From Planctomycetota bacterium (GTDB taxonomy: Bacteria > Planctomycetota > UBA1135): a DNA stretch of 53,671 nucleotides. Shown piece after piece: positions 34,742-43,904 of this stretch. The notes under the pieces were generated by a model, which saw nothing but the letters and a program-made list of their open reading frames with translations, was not told the origin of the DNA and made no database searches. The first letter of the stretch is position 1. Each line of letters opens with the position of its first letter. The position numbers and the translations under genes were made by a program. The DNA lies in assembly GCA_030748415.1 (NCBI GenBank), contig JASMMA010000003.1:1-53671 (forward strand). The letters are read 5' to 3'.

Positions 34742-35362
34742 ATGACAAACGCAGAAGAACTCGAATTCTGGTCCTCGCGGTATCGGGATAATAATACGCC
34801 ATGGGATAAGGGCGGCCCTCACCCAGAACTGTTGGCTAAGCTCAATGAGGGCTCAAAAGAGGTCATGGCTCCTCCCAGCGGTGGGCGGGCTCTAGTCCCT
34901 GGATGTGGACGGGGCTGGGATGCACTCGCGCTTGCGAAGCAGGGCTGGAATGTTCTCGCAGTCGATTTAGTAGAGGCTCTCAAACCGCAACTCCAGCCTG
35001 CCCTAAAAAAGGCAGGTGGCCGCTTTAAGGTCGCTGACGCCTTAGCCATTGACGAAGGCCCCTTTAATCTCATTTTTGAGCACACTTTCTATTGCGCCTT
35101 GCCTCCTGAAAAGCGAGAACAGTGGGGAGAAATGGTAAACCGCAACCTTGCCCCGGACGGATGGCTCGTTGTATTGGTTTTCCCAACCGACCGTCCAGAA
35201 ATTGATGGCGGGCCTCCTTGGAAAATGACTGCAAGCGGTGTTCTTAAATCCCTTGTTGGAAAGGGCTTTGAACTCCTTGAAGAAACTGCTGTTCGTGAAA
35301 AGTCGCCTGAACGCGCCTGGGGAGAAAGCTGGGCCATTCTCCGAAGAAAATCCTCGCCTTAA
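34742..35362 (+). CDS. TPMT-like (thiol/halide) SAM methyltransferase
   Basis: 206 residues. The N-terminal FWSSRYRDNNTPWDKGG is the signature of the TPMT / harmful-halide methyltransferase group (PF05724): the FWxxRY...TPWD element that covers the active site. Motif I is ALVPGCGRGWDALAL (about 50-64), followed by VLAVDLVEAL, and PFNLIFEHTFYCALPPEKR is the family-typical post-motif segment. The likely reaction is S-methylation of thiols, thiocyanate or similar small nucleophiles; exact substrate unknown. No signal peptide, cytoplasmic. Its ATG lies 9 bp after a strong terminator hairpin, so its own promoter must be inside or before the hairpin, or expression needs read-through. Confidence 0.9.
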   Translation: MTNAEELEFWSSRYRDNNTPWDKGGPHPELLAKLNEGSKEVMAPPSGGRALVPGCGRGWDALALAKQGWNVLAVDLVEALKPQLQPALKKAGGRFKVADALAIDEGPFNLIFEHTFYCALPPEKREQWGEMVNRNLAPDGWLVVLVFPTDRPEIDGGPPWKMTASGVLKSLVGKGFELLEETAVREKSPERAWGESWAILRRKSSP

Positions 35363-35478
35363 TGCCCCTGTTCTCACTTCATTATCCCTTATACTAAAGG
35401 GGTCAGGATTGGGCCATTCCCCTTAAACACAGCCCGACAAACTTGTCCTGACTACCCCTCATTCTCAATACTGCAAAA

Positions 35479-37182
35479 ATGCGTTACCCCTTCGCTCTCC
35501 TTGCCGTCCTGGCAGCCTCTCCCCTTACCGCCCAATCTCAAGCTGAATATTTCATGTATGGCGGCACCCCGTCGACATCCAATTGGGAAGTCCGCCGTAC
35601 CATCGACCTCGATGGCGATGGCACATTTATGGGTGCTGGCGAAGGTGTTCAGTTCGCTTTCGATAACGCAACTCTTGTTACCTATGTTGAGAATGTTCGG
35701 TACGAAGCCATGGGTGGAACTCCTGCCGTTTTCGGCGGCGGCGGCAATGATTTGATTTTGAAAATGGTTGATCTTGATGGCGATGGCCTTGCATTAAGCC
35801 CTGGAGAAGTCATCTCCTTTGCGGACACTCGCGCATCCCATGGAGTTACAAACACAAGTCCAGATGGAGTTGACTTCGACCCCAACACTGGCGTGATGTA
35901 TGTAACCGATGACCTCTGGTCTGGTGCTCCAGCACCTGGCTCCGGAATCTCGTCTTATGTGGACCTTGATGGTGATGGACTTGCCCTGAGCCCTGGCGAA
36001 ATGACCTTGTTCGTCGATGGCACATCCAGCCTGACTGTCCCTGGAACTGGCGGAACTCCTGTCACGATTGGCTTGACCGACTTTGAAGCCGTCATGGTCG
36101 ATAGTGCTGGAATCGTAATTGGTTTTGAACAGCAAGACCGCAATCTCTATGCATTCCAAGACCTCAACGGGGACGGCGACGCAATGGATGCCGGCGAAGC
36201 ATGGAACTTCTGCAACCTCATCGATAATGTTCCAGGCCTTGATGTCAATGTGGACATCGCCTCGGGAGTGATGGTTCCTCCTCGCTGTGTTAGCACTTCG
36301 GGTACTGGCTGGTATGGCTCACTTGAATCCCTTTCTGTTGAACATGGCGGCGGAACAAACGGCGCAGATGTTTACTGGATTGCCAGTACTGCTTCAAATA
36401 GTTCATGTGCAGCCGGCGCAGGCTTGATTTACCGCTGCGAAGACCTCAATGGCGACCTTGACCTCAACGACTCCGGTGAAGTTGTCATGTGGCTTGATGG
36501 CGCAAACAACAACATCATGCTTTATCCAGTCTCTACTATTTACGGTGGCGGCTCGCATGATGGTGGATTCAGCTTGTTCCAAGGCAACGGTCCTTTCGGT
36601 GTTAGCTACAACCAGAACACTTGCTACTACACCCATGATTTGAACGGTGACGGCGATGCGATGGATGCCGGCGAAACTGACCTCATGTACGCTTGGGCCC
36701 CAGATGGTTGCTACGCTGTTTCCATGGGCGTTGTTCCGAAGGGAGCATTTGCTACTGGCCCACCCCAACCATTCTTCGAAGTTCTCGGAACTGCTGGAAC
36801 TCACAGCACCGGCTCTACTCCCGCAATTGGTTTCAACGGAACTCCCGGCTTAGGCCAAACCTTTGATATCACCCTCTCTAACTCGATTCCTAACGGAGCG
36901 AATTTCCTAGCAATTGGGTGGTCCAATACTCAGTGGAACGCCTTTACCCTTCCGCTAGATCTTGGTGGGTTTGGTGCTCCTGGAAACTTCCTCTATGTTT
37001 CTTTGGACTACCTGTTCCCTGGAACAAACACTTCTACCGGTGAAGCATCCAAAACCCTAACTGTGCCTAACAACCCCGCATGGGCTGGCAAAGATGTTTA
37101 CTTCCAATGGAGACTAATCGACCCAGCAGCCAACCCACTTGGCAGTATTGCTTCTGACTATGTCCATGGTTGGATTAACTAA
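35479..37182 (+). CDS. Secreted protein with EF-hand/dockerin-like calcium loops and C-terminal module
   Basis: 567 residues. Signal peptide RYPFALLAVLAASPLTAQ. The mature part contains six acidic loops of EF-hand/dockerin type: DLDGDGTFMGAGEG, DLDGDGLALSPGEV (about 98-111), DLDGDGLALSPGEM, DLNGDGDAMDAGEA, DLNGDLDLNDSGEV and DLNGDGDAMDAGET. They are embedded in strands that repeat as a propeller-like pattern (GVTNTSPDGVDFDPNTGVMYV). The last ~130 residues are a beta domain with TLTVPNNPAWAGKDVYFQW near the end, similar to the module at the end of the neighbouring secreted proteins. It is probably extracellular and calcium-stabilised; ligand unknown. The leader is pyrimidine-rich with no Shine-Dalgarno site. 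A terminator follows the stop. Confidence 0.88.
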   Translation: MRYPFALLAVLAASPLTAQSQAEYFMYGGTPSTSNWEVRRTIDLDGDGTFMGAGEGVQFAFDNATLVTYVENVRYEAMGGTPAVFGGGGNDLILKMVDLDGDGLALSPGEVISFADTRASHGVTNTSPDGVDFDPNTGVMYVTDDLWSGAPAPGSGISSYVDLDGDGLALSPGEMTLFVDGTSSLTVPGTGGTPVTIGLTDFEAVMVDSAGIVIGFEQQDRNLYAFQDLNGDGDAMDAGEAWNFCNLIDNVPGLDVNVDIASGVMVPPRCVSTSGTGWYGSLESLSVEHGGGTNGADVYWIASTASNSSCAAGAGLIYRCEDLNGDLDLNDSGEVVMWLDGANNNIMLYPVSTIYGGGSHDGGFSLFQGNGPFGVSYNQNTCYYTHDLNGDGDAMDAGETDLMYAWAPDGCYAVSMGVVPKGAFATGPPQPFFEVLGTAGTHSTGSTPAIGFNGTPGLGQTFDITLSNSIPNGANFLAIGWSNTQWNAFTLPLDLGGFGAPGNFLYVSLDYLFPGTNTSTGEASKTLTVPNNPAWAGKDVYFQWRLIDPAANPLGSIASDYVHGWIN

Positions 37183-37214
37183 TCCTGTTGCCCACACATA
37201 GGGCAATTCGAACG

Positions 37215-37254
37215 AAGCGGGAGGGACTAAAGTCTCTCCCGCTTTTTCGTTTTG
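37215..37254 (+). terminator. Rho-independent terminator after the EF-hand-loop protein
   Basis: AAGCGGGAGGGACT at 37215-37228 pairs with AGTCTCTCCCGCTT at 37231-37244 (one G-T pair), followed by a T-rich tract TTTCGTTTT. The stem, GC content and T tract are those of a classic intrinsic terminator. Confidence 0.9.
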
Positions 37255-37290
37255 CCCACGATCCCTGCCTTTCTCCTAGAATTATCATCC

Positions 37291-38835
37291 ATGTTCGCTG
37301 TCGCCCTCTTGTTCTTGCCCTGCGTTGCCCCGCCCGCATTGCCAATCTCTCCACCACAAAGCTTGGGCGATATTGAGAAAACACTTAAAAAAGCGACCAA
37401 CAAGTCGGGATATGAGGATAGAGGATATGCTGCCGCGAGATCCCTGGCAGATATTCAAACGCCCGAAGCAATGGAGCTTCGCCTCAAATATTTTGATAGA
37501 CTTTTGGACACATACCGCGGTGTCTATCTTCGAGATTGGTTTTACTCCGGAATGCTGAAGGCGCGGTCCGTTGAAGAGACTGAACTCTTGGCCAAAACGG
37601 CTGCTAATAAAAAAGCAAGCCCATTACTGAGGTTGCTTTGCCTTCAAGCCATTGAACTCTGCCCTGGTCCCATTGAAGCGAAACCCCTCATGCATAAAAA
37701 CCTGGTGAAGGGCAAAGATATTGAACTTTTTCGTGCTTGGCAGAGAGCTCTTGGGCATGCCTATGCCAATGGCCGACTTGTGTTGTCTGGATGGCGGAAA
37801 AAAGACCCCGACGCCGAAGTTATGAAAGCCTTAGGCAAGGAGTCGGGTATTGGGCTTCTCTTTCTCCAAGATTTGTCCAACGAACAACGAGAAGAGCTAC
37901 TAGACAATGCCATCAACAGCAAAGAGGATAGCGACCGCGCAGAGCTTTTGTTCGGCTTGGCGAATCGCGGTGACTTTAGTGCAGAGGAGTTGCTTCCAGT
38001 AATTGCTTCTGCGCTTGGAAGCTCACACACGGGCCTTCGAAGCTCTGCCATTTATGCCTGCAAAAAAAATAGCGTAGCTGCTTCTGTCCCTCTACTTATT
38101 CATGCATTAGAACGAGAAGTCTCTGAGGGTGGCGGACGGTTCGTTATTGACTACGGCGACACTCTTATGGAATTGACTGGACTTAAAATGGGGCGTAGCC
38201 CGGAAATGTGGAACCGTTGGTGGAACGGGTCTGGAGAAAAGTGGCTTTCTGAAGGTGGGCAAGCGACAAATCGCGGGATGAAACGACCTGAAGAAGAAAC
38301 AAAGGCAACCTTATTTGGCATTCCGATTCACAGCAACAAAATAGTATTTGCGGTGGATGGCTCCGGCTCTATGAACGGAGCACTTGGAAAAGTCACTCGC
38401 GCCGAAGCGGCTGCAACTGAACTTCATAAGTTGCTTGATGTCCTTCCTGAAGATGCCTTATTCGATGTTGCCATCGTTGAGAACACTATGCGGACAGCAT
38501 TCGGAGGGTTGAAGCCCAACATCAAAAAGAATCGCACCGAAGCGATTGAGTTTATCGAAAGGTGCACATTTCAGTCTAGGTCCGCCCTTTACGATGCTTT
38601 AACCGAGCTTCAGGACAACTGGGGAGCTGACACAATTGTCCTTATTGGGGATGGTGGCTCCTCTAATGGAACTCACCAATACACTGGCCACATTCTCGCT
38701 GGACTGAAGAAACGCCACCCCAGGACAGGGGTGCGCATACACACGGTCGCTGTCGGCGCAAGCGGTGCATTACTTAACTTTATGCGCTACCTGGCCACCG
38801 ATTCTGGGGGTACAATGGTGGAACCGAAGGACTAG
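37291..38835 (+). CDS. Exported protein with HEAT-like helical region and C-terminal VWA domain
   Basis: 514 residues from ATG 37291, which starts a signal-like sequence (MFAVALLFLPCVAPPALPIS); an in-frame ATG at 37252 would put 13 extra residues before it. Residues about 25-310 are helical with HEAT-like units (SSHTGLRSSAIYACKKNS, ASVPLLIHALERE). Residues about 335-514 form a von Willebrand A domain: MIDAS motif VFAVDGSGSMNG (DxSxS), then CTFQSRSALYDALTEL with the MIDAS Thr/Ser and DTIVLIGDGGSSNGTH. The role is probably adhesion or protein assembly outside the cytoplasm; no partner is evident. The next gene begins 19 bp after the stop, so the two are likely co-transcribed. Confidence 0.85.
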   Translation: MFAVALLFLPCVAPPALPISPPQSLGDIEKTLKKATNKSGYEDRGYAAARSLADIQTPEAMELRLKYFDRLLDTYRGVYLRDWFYSGMLKARSVEETELLAKTAANKKASPLLRLLCLQAIELCPGPIEAKPLMHKNLVKGKDIELFRAWQRALGHAYANGRLVLSGWRKKDPDAEVMKALGKESGIGLLFLQDLSNEQREELLDNAINSKEDSDRAELLFGLANRGDFSAEELLPVIASALGSSHTGLRSSAIYACKKNSVAASVPLLIHALEREVSEGGGRFVIDYGDTLMELTGLKMGRSPEMWNRWWNGSGEKWLSEGGQATNRGMKRPEEETKATLFGIPIHSNKIVFAVDGSGSMNGALGKVTRAEAAATELHKLLDVLPEDALFDVAIVENTMRTAFGGLKPNIKKNRTEAIEFIERCTFQSRSALYDALTELQDNWGADTIVLIGDGGSSNGTHQYTGHILAGLKKRHPRTGVRIHTVAVGASGALLNFMRYLATDSGGTMVEPKD

Positions 38836-38854
38836 TCCTTTCGTCCCCTCACAC

Positions 38855-40684
38855 ATGAAGCATTTTCCCCAAATTGCCCTCGCGGCTTTTCTGTTCCTGT
38901 CCTCAAATATTTTCGCACAGGAACTCGAAGTGTATTTTATTGATGTAGGCCAAGGCGACTCCACTTTGCTCATTTCTCCAACTGGTCAGACTTTTCTTTT
39001 TGATGCCGGTGAAAACGGGATGGGGTCCAGTATTGTTGTCCCTCAACTCACAGCCCTAGGTATTAGCCACTTGGACTATGTCAGTCCGAGCCATTACCAC
39101 TCTGACCACCTGGGTGGCCTTGATGAGGTTTGGAACGCTGGCATTCGTGCGACTGCAGCCTTGGACCGCGGCAACGGAGGCGCCCCCACCACCCAGTCTT
39201 ACAATGACTACAAGAACCGCTACTCTTCTGTGCGGCAAACAATTTCCCCAGGCCATGTTGTGAACCTTGGCGGCGGAGTCACCCTTACTTGTCTAGTTGC
39301 TGAAGGGCAGCTTATGGGCGGAGGCTCGGTGAATATTTCTGGCTCCTCTCAATGGGAAAACTCGGCAAGTATTGCCTGGCTAGTAGAGTACGGTGACTTT
39401 GACATGTTCCTTGGTGGGGATTTAACTGGCGGTGGCAACGGAACCGCAGATGTTGAGTCCAGTGTCGGCTCCATTTGTGGCGATGTTGATGTTTATCAAG
39501 TCAACCACCATTGCTCTCGAACGAGCTCAAACTCCACCTTTATCTCCAGGATTACACCGGAGTTTGCCGTAATTCCCTGTGGGCACGCCAACCCTTATGG
39601 CTACCCAAAACAGGATGTATTGGATCGTATGAATAAAAGCACTTGGACGATACCTGTTTGGAGTGTTACTGATGGTGTCGGGACCGAAGGCTATGTCGAT
39701 GCTGGCGGAACGATTGTATTGAACACCGATGGCAATACTTATACCGCCACAATGTTAGATGGAACTTCCTTCACAGCATGGTGCGATGAACAGGCACCAA
39801 CTGTTCCTGCTGCGGGCGACCTTGTTGTTGCAGAGTTCATGAGAGACCCGACCAAAGTTTCGGATACCGATGGCGAGTGGCTAGAGCTGGCTGGTGCTAG
39901 GGAATCCGAAGCTGTAAGCACTGATTTGGTAATCGTCTCTGATCTGGGAAGCAACTCTTTTACCATTCGAGCACCCTTTATGCTGGAGGCGGGTGATGAA
40001 CTTTTGCTTGCTTCCGACGGATTGCCTTCAAGAAACGGTGGCACAAGGCCTCATATGGTTTGGCCTTCGGGGCGGTTTTCGATGTCCACCACCGACACCG
40101 CACGGCTCCGTCGAGGCTCAACCACACTTGATGAAGTTTCTTGGACTACCTCATGGCCTGGAGCTTATGGTAAATCCGCAGAGCGCGAAGATTTGCTTGG
40201 GGATTCTTCCTCTACTAACTTCTCAGATGGGATTCGAACTTACGGATTAGGCGACAAAGGAACGCCCGGAGCAACAAACGATGCTGATACTACACCCTGG
40301 AGCGGAGGGGGAAACTCTTCCTACATCACCGTCACCGTTCCGCCATCTGTAGGCAACCCGATGAGCATGATTTGGTACGCACCTGGCGAGGTCGGCCGCC
40401 TTTATCAGGGTTGGATTACCCTGAATACCTCACCCGGAATCACGGTTGGAGGAACTCACATCCCAGCAAACTTAGACGCTGGATGGGATGCCACACATAA
40501 CCAAAGTGGGTGGTCTGGTTTGGTACCTTCCAATGAATTCATGATGGTCAGCACTACGGTCCCCAATAATCCAAGCTTCCGTGGAATGACCATTTATGGA
40601 ATTTTTGCTACCTACCAAGATGTCATCCCCTCTGGATACCAAGTGCGAACCGTAGCAACCCCGGTTCAAATGGTTATCCAATAA
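38855..40684 (+). CDS. Secreted metallo-beta-lactamase-fold hydrolase with lamin-tail domain and C-terminal module
   Basis: 609 residues from ATG 38855, which starts a signal peptide (KHFPQIALAAFLFLSSNIFAQ). Domain 1 (about 20-290) is a ComEC/Rec2-type metallo-beta-lactamase fold: VYFIDVGQGDSTLLIS, the metal motif SHYHSDHLGG, FLGGDLTGGG and VNHHCSRTSSN; phosphodiester hydrolysis, for example extracellular DNA degradation, is inferred. Domain 2 (about 320-470) resembles a lamin-tail domain (VVAEFMRDP, DGEWLELAG, MLEAGDELLLAS, LDEVSWTTSWPGAYG), which in secreted bacterial nucleases accompanies hydrolases. Domain 3 (about 485-609) is the shared beta module with TTVPNNPSFRGMTIYGIF near the end. 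The leader is pyrimidine-rich and lacks a Shine-Dalgarno site. Confidence 0.9.
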   Translation: MKHFPQIALAAFLFLSSNIFAQELEVYFIDVGQGDSTLLISPTGQTFLFDAGENGMGSSIVVPQLTALGISHLDYVSPSHYHSDHLGGLDEVWNAGIRATAALDRGNGGAPTTQSYNDYKNRYSSVRQTISPGHVVNLGGGVTLTCLVAEGQLMGGGSVNISGSSQWENSASIAWLVEYGDFDMFLGGDLTGGGNGTADVESSVGSICGDVDVYQVNHHCSRTSSNSTFISRITPEFAVIPCGHANPYGYPKQDVLDRMNKSTWTIPVWSVTDGVGTEGYVDAGGTIVLNTDGNTYTATMLDGTSFTAWCDEQAPTVPAAGDLVVAEFMRDPTKVSDTDGEWLELAGARESEAVSTDLVIVSDLGSNSFTIRAPFMLEAGDELLLASDGLPSRNGGTRPHMVWPSGRFSMSTTDTARLRRGSTTLDEVSWTTSWPGAYGKSAEREDLLGDSSSTNFSDGIRTYGLGDKGTPGATNDADTTPWSGGGNSSYITVTVPPSVGNPMSMIWYAPGEVGRLYQGWITLNTSPGITVGGTHIPANLDAGWDATHNQSGWSGLVPSNEFMMVSTTVPNNPSFRGMTIYGIFATYQDVIPSGYQVRTVATPVQMVIQ

Positions 40685-40757
40685 GGCAAGCCTGTTTGTT
40701 GCGGTTTTTTGCAACTTAGGGCTGGCGTTTGCAGAAGCAGGGTTTATTAGAAGGGGA

Positions 40758-42593
40758 ATGAAAAAGTTCCTTTCCCCGCTTGAAGCTGTCAACAAAATCC
40801 CATCCGGAAGCCGGGTTTTTCTCGGTTCGGGTGCTGCTGCACCTCTCCGTTTGATTCAGGAACTTGCACGCCACGATGCTGGCCCCGATGACGCGGAAGT
40901 AGTTCAAATAATGACCTTGGGAGATGACCGGACGGCTACTCCCGAGTTCGCAGGAAGGTATCGCCATAACGCCCTTTTCATCGGGGCGAATGTTCGGAAC
41001 GCCGTCCAAGAGGGGCGAGCGGATTACACCCCAATACACCTACACGAAATCCCGGAGCTATTTCGGCCTGGTGGAAACCTCCACTTGGACGTTGCCCTTG
41101 TAACCGTTTCCCCTCCGGACTCATCGGGTTTTGTGAGCCTTGGGGTGAGCGTCGATGTCGTGAAGTCCGCCGTTGAAAACGCGGACATGGTCATTGCCGA
41201 AGTTTGCCCCAACATGCCGCGAACCCATGGAGAGTCTTTCCTACATGTTGACAAAATCAAATGGCTGGTTGATGTTGACCGTGAAATACCTGAACTTATT
41301 TCGGATCCCCCCGGTGCTGTGGAAAATCGAATTGGCCGCTTTGTCGCAGATTTGGTAGAAGACGGCTCAACCCTTCAGTTAGGCATTGGAAAAATCCCCG
41401 ATGCTGTCCTCGCTGCGCTTGGAGATAAAAAAGGGCTAGGGATTCATACCGAAATGCTCTCCGATGGCGTTGTTGACCTTGTCCGAAAAGGTGTCATCGA
41501 CAACTCCAACAAAAACATCCACCGTGGAAAGATTGTCGCTTCCTTCGCGATGGGCTCGCGGGACTTGTACGACTTCATTCACGACAACCCTGCTTGCGAA
41601 TTTCGAGGCTCTGATTATGTGAATGACCCGGTCGTCATTGCGCGGAATACTGGGATTGTTTGTATTAACTCTGCTCTACAAGTAGATTTAACGGGTCAAG
41701 TTTGCTCTGATTCTCAGGGGACTCGATTTTACTCCGGTGTCGGTGGACAAGTGGACTTCATCCGAGGCGCTGCAATGTCAAAAGGTGGCAAGCCCATCAT
41801 TGCAATGCCCTCGACTGCAAAAGGAGGAACGATTTCAAAAATTGTTCCATCACTTGCCGAAGGGGCTGGTGTTGTTACAAGTCGGGCGGATGTTCATTAT
41901 GTAATTACTGAATGGGGAACTGCTTATTTACATGGGCGAACAGTTCGAGAAAGGGCAATGGAATTGATTCATGTTGCTCACCCTAAGTTCAGAGAAGAAC
42001 TATTCGAAGCTATCAAAGATCGGGCTTACATTTACAATGACCAACCCAAAGCCCCAACAGTCGCTGAGTATCCCGATCAGTTCGAGCGTTCACTCAAACT
42101 AAGGAATGGCGAAATGCTCCGGTTGCGGCCCCTTCGAGGTACTGACGAGCCAATGCTTCGGGAAATGTTCCGTCGTTGTTCTCCAATAACGGTTCATCGA
42201 AGATTCCTGGCAACTGTCCGCTCCATTGGGCATGCGAGCCTTCGGGAATTTATGGATATTGACTACAAAACCAAATATGCACAGGTGGCAATGATTGGCA
42301 AGCCCGGTCATGGAAAAATGGTTGGGCTAGCCCAGTATTCCCTTAATCCAGGGAATGGCAAAGCAGATGTTGCCTTCACTGTGGAGGACGAGTGGCAACA
42401 CCTGGGAATTGGGTCTGCCCTTCTTCAGGATTTGCTGCTGGCAGCTCAAGAAAACGGAATAGAGGGCTTCACGGCATATGTTCAGTTCGAGAACTCACCT
42501 ATGCTTAAAGTATTCCACAATTGCGGTTTCCAGGTGAAGAGTCAAATGAAAGAAGGTAGCTATACCCTCTCGATTCCTTTCGCCTGTGTGTGA
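40758..42593 (+). CDS. Acetyl-CoA hydrolase/transferase family protein fused to a GNAT acetyltransferase
   Basis: 611 residues. Residues 1 to about 440 are a class I CoA-transferase of the acetyl-CoA hydrolase / 4-hydroxybutyrate CoA-transferase type: GSRVFLGSGAAAP, LQLGIGKIPDAVLAALG, catalytic-type Glu232 in GIHTEMLSDG, GVGGQVDFIRGA, and VVTSRADVHYVITEWGTAYLHG. Residues about 452-611 are a GNAT domain (LRLRPLRGTDEPMLREMF, EDEWQHLGIGSALL with the Q/RxxGxG/A acetyl-CoA loop, VFHNCGFQVKS). The transferase would exchange CoA between acyl-CoA and a carboxylic acid; the GNAT half may acetylate lysines of metabolic enzymes as Pat/PatZ do (inference). Such fusions are known in other bacteria. The ADP-forming acetyl-CoA synthetase nearby lacks its own GNAT. 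The next gene begins 12 bp downstream. Confidence 0.9.
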   Translation: MKKFLSPLEAVNKIPSGSRVFLGSGAAAPLRLIQELARHDAGPDDAEVVQIMTLGDDRTATPEFAGRYRHNALFIGANVRNAVQEGRADYTPIHLHEIPELFRPGGNLHLDVALVTVSPPDSSGFVSLGVSVDVVKSAVENADMVIAEVCPNMPRTHGESFLHVDKIKWLVDVDREIPELISDPPGAVENRIGRFVADLVEDGSTLQLGIGKIPDAVLAALGDKKGLGIHTEMLSDGVVDLVRKGVIDNSNKNIHRGKIVASFAMGSRDLYDFIHDNPACEFRGSDYVNDPVVIARNTGIVCINSALQVDLTGQVCSDSQGTRFYSGVGGQVDFIRGAAMSKGGKPIIAMPSTAKGGTISKIVPSLAEGAGVVTSRADVHYVITEWGTAYLHGRTVRERAMELIHVAHPKFREELFEAIKDRAYIYNDQPKAPTVAEYPDQFERSLKLRNGEMLRLRPLRGTDEPMLREMFRRCSPITVHRRFLATVRSIGHASLREFMDIDYKTKYAQVAMIGKPGHGKMVGLAQYSLNPGNGKADVAFTVEDEWQHLGIGSALLQDLLLAAQENGIEGFTAYVQFENSPMLKVFHNCGFQVKSQMKEGSYTLSIPFACV

Positions 42594-42605
42594 TAATAGG
42601 GGCGG

Positions 42606-43904
42606 ATGATCTTCCGCTTCTTCTTCTGGGTCCTCGACCTTTTCTATAGGCGTTCACACCTCGGCGGCAAGGTGCCGCCAAGTGGTCCGCTTGTAATTGT
42701 CGCCAACCACCCCAACGGGCTCGTTGACCCAATTGTCGTGGCCCGGGTTGCCGGAAGACCGGTCAAAATTTTGGGGAAAGAGCCCGTTTTTCGAATGCCA
42801 ATCTTGGGGTGGCTCGCTAAACAAGTCGGGGCAATCCCTGTTTATCGCCCGCAAGATGGGCATGACACCAAATTAAACCGAGGCGCCTTTGATGCTGTTC
42901 ATGCGGAGCTTGCCCAGGGTGGAGCAGTTCTTCTTTTCCCAGAGGGCATTAGCCACAACGAACCAGGTCTTCAAAAATTAAAAACAGGGGCAGCGCGGAT
43001 GGCCCTGGGCGCTGAAGCTCTCGCAGGGATACCCCTTGGAACCAAAGTTGTTCCCGTCGGAGTTGTTTACAGAAGCAAAACTCGATTCCGCAGCAACCTC
43101 GCCGTTGAAATTGGGGAACCCGTTGATGTTGCCCCATTTGTCGATGTCTGGAATCAAAACTCTAAAGAGGGGGCCCTGGCTCTAACAAATGAAATTGATA
43201 TTGCATTGCGAGAAGTAATGTTGGACTTAGAGCGCTGGGAAGATTTTCCAATTCTCGAACTGGCAACCAAAATTTTAGGCGACGATTGTGGTCATCGGGT
43301 AACTCATCTCCGCAACTTGGCTAGTCAAGGAAAGGAAAGTTTTGAAAAAAATCCCAAAAAACTTTTGCGACTAAAGGAGCGACTTGCGGGATTTGATTCC
43401 CGCCTCAAACAGCTTGGTCTTTCAGTTGAACAGCTAGACGCTCCATGTTCTCCCGGTCGTGTAGCTTGGTTTACTGTTCAAAATGTAGTTGCCACTTTGT
43501 TTGGTTTACCCTTGGCCGCATTGGGCTTTTTGTTTTGGTTTCCTCCAACACTTTTAATCGTGGCAGCGTTAAGGATTGGGAAACCTGAAGAGGACATTGT
43601 GGCAACAGTGAAGGTGTTGGGTGGTTGTCTATTTTTCCCAATGTGGATTGGGTGTTCAATCTGGTTAAGCCGAGCGGTTTTCAACCTAAACTCGTTTCAT
43701 CTTTTCGACTATTTGATGGTGTTCTCTTTCTTGGGCTTTTCTGGTATTTACGGCAGTTTCTTCTTTCGACGACGACGGGAGGCATGGGAGGAATTCATGG
43801 TTCTAGTTCGCTTACTATCCATGAAGAGGCTTCGCTCCTATCTCACTTCTGAGCGAGACTCACTCCTTAAGGAGTTGCAGGGAAGTTTAAAAACTGAAGC
43901 TTAA
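42606..43904 (+). CDS. PlsC-like 1-acyl-glycerol-3-phosphate acyltransferase family membrane protein
   Basis: 432 residues, longer than classic PlsC (about 245). The acyltransferase motifs are N34-H35-x4... as NHPNGLVDP (H35, D41: the HX4-5D catalytic element), a glycerol-phosphate-binding segment VFRMPILGW, and FPEGISH (111-117) with KLKTGAARMAL. Residues about 200-310 are helical. Residues about 290-390 contain three or four hydrophobic spans, and a basic tail follows. The predicted role is acylation of a lipid acceptor at the inner membrane. It is probably co-transcribed with the CoA-transferase/GNAT gene (12-bp gap) and overlaps the convergent synthetase gene by 4 bp. Confidence 0.9.
   Translation: MIFRFFFWVLDLFYRRSHLGGKVPPSGPLVIVANHPNGLVDPIVVARVAGRPVKILGKEPVFRMPILGWLAKQVGAIPVYRPQDGHDTKLNRGAFDAVHAELAQGGAVLLFPEGISHNEPGLQKLKTGAARMALGAEALAGIPLGTKVVPVGVVYRSKTRFRSNLAVEIGEPVDVAPFVDVWNQNSKEGALALTNEIDIALREVMLDLERWEDFPILELATKILGDDCGHRVTHLRNLASQGKESFEKNPKKLLRLKERLAGFDSRLKQLGLSVEQLDAPCSPGRVAWFTVQNVVATLFGLPLAALGFLFWFPPTLLIVAALRIGKPEEDIVATVKVLGGCLFFPMWIGCSIWLSRAVFNLNSFHLFDYLMVFSFLGFSGIYGSFFFRRRREAWEEFMVLVRLLSMKRLRSYLTSERDSLLKELQGSLKTEA

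Noticed and set aside
40695..40715. GTTGC/GCAAC short hairpin after the MBL-fold gene as a third copy of the palindromic element
   Set aside because: Only the 5-bp arms match; the rest of the element, including ACTCCGAG, is absent.
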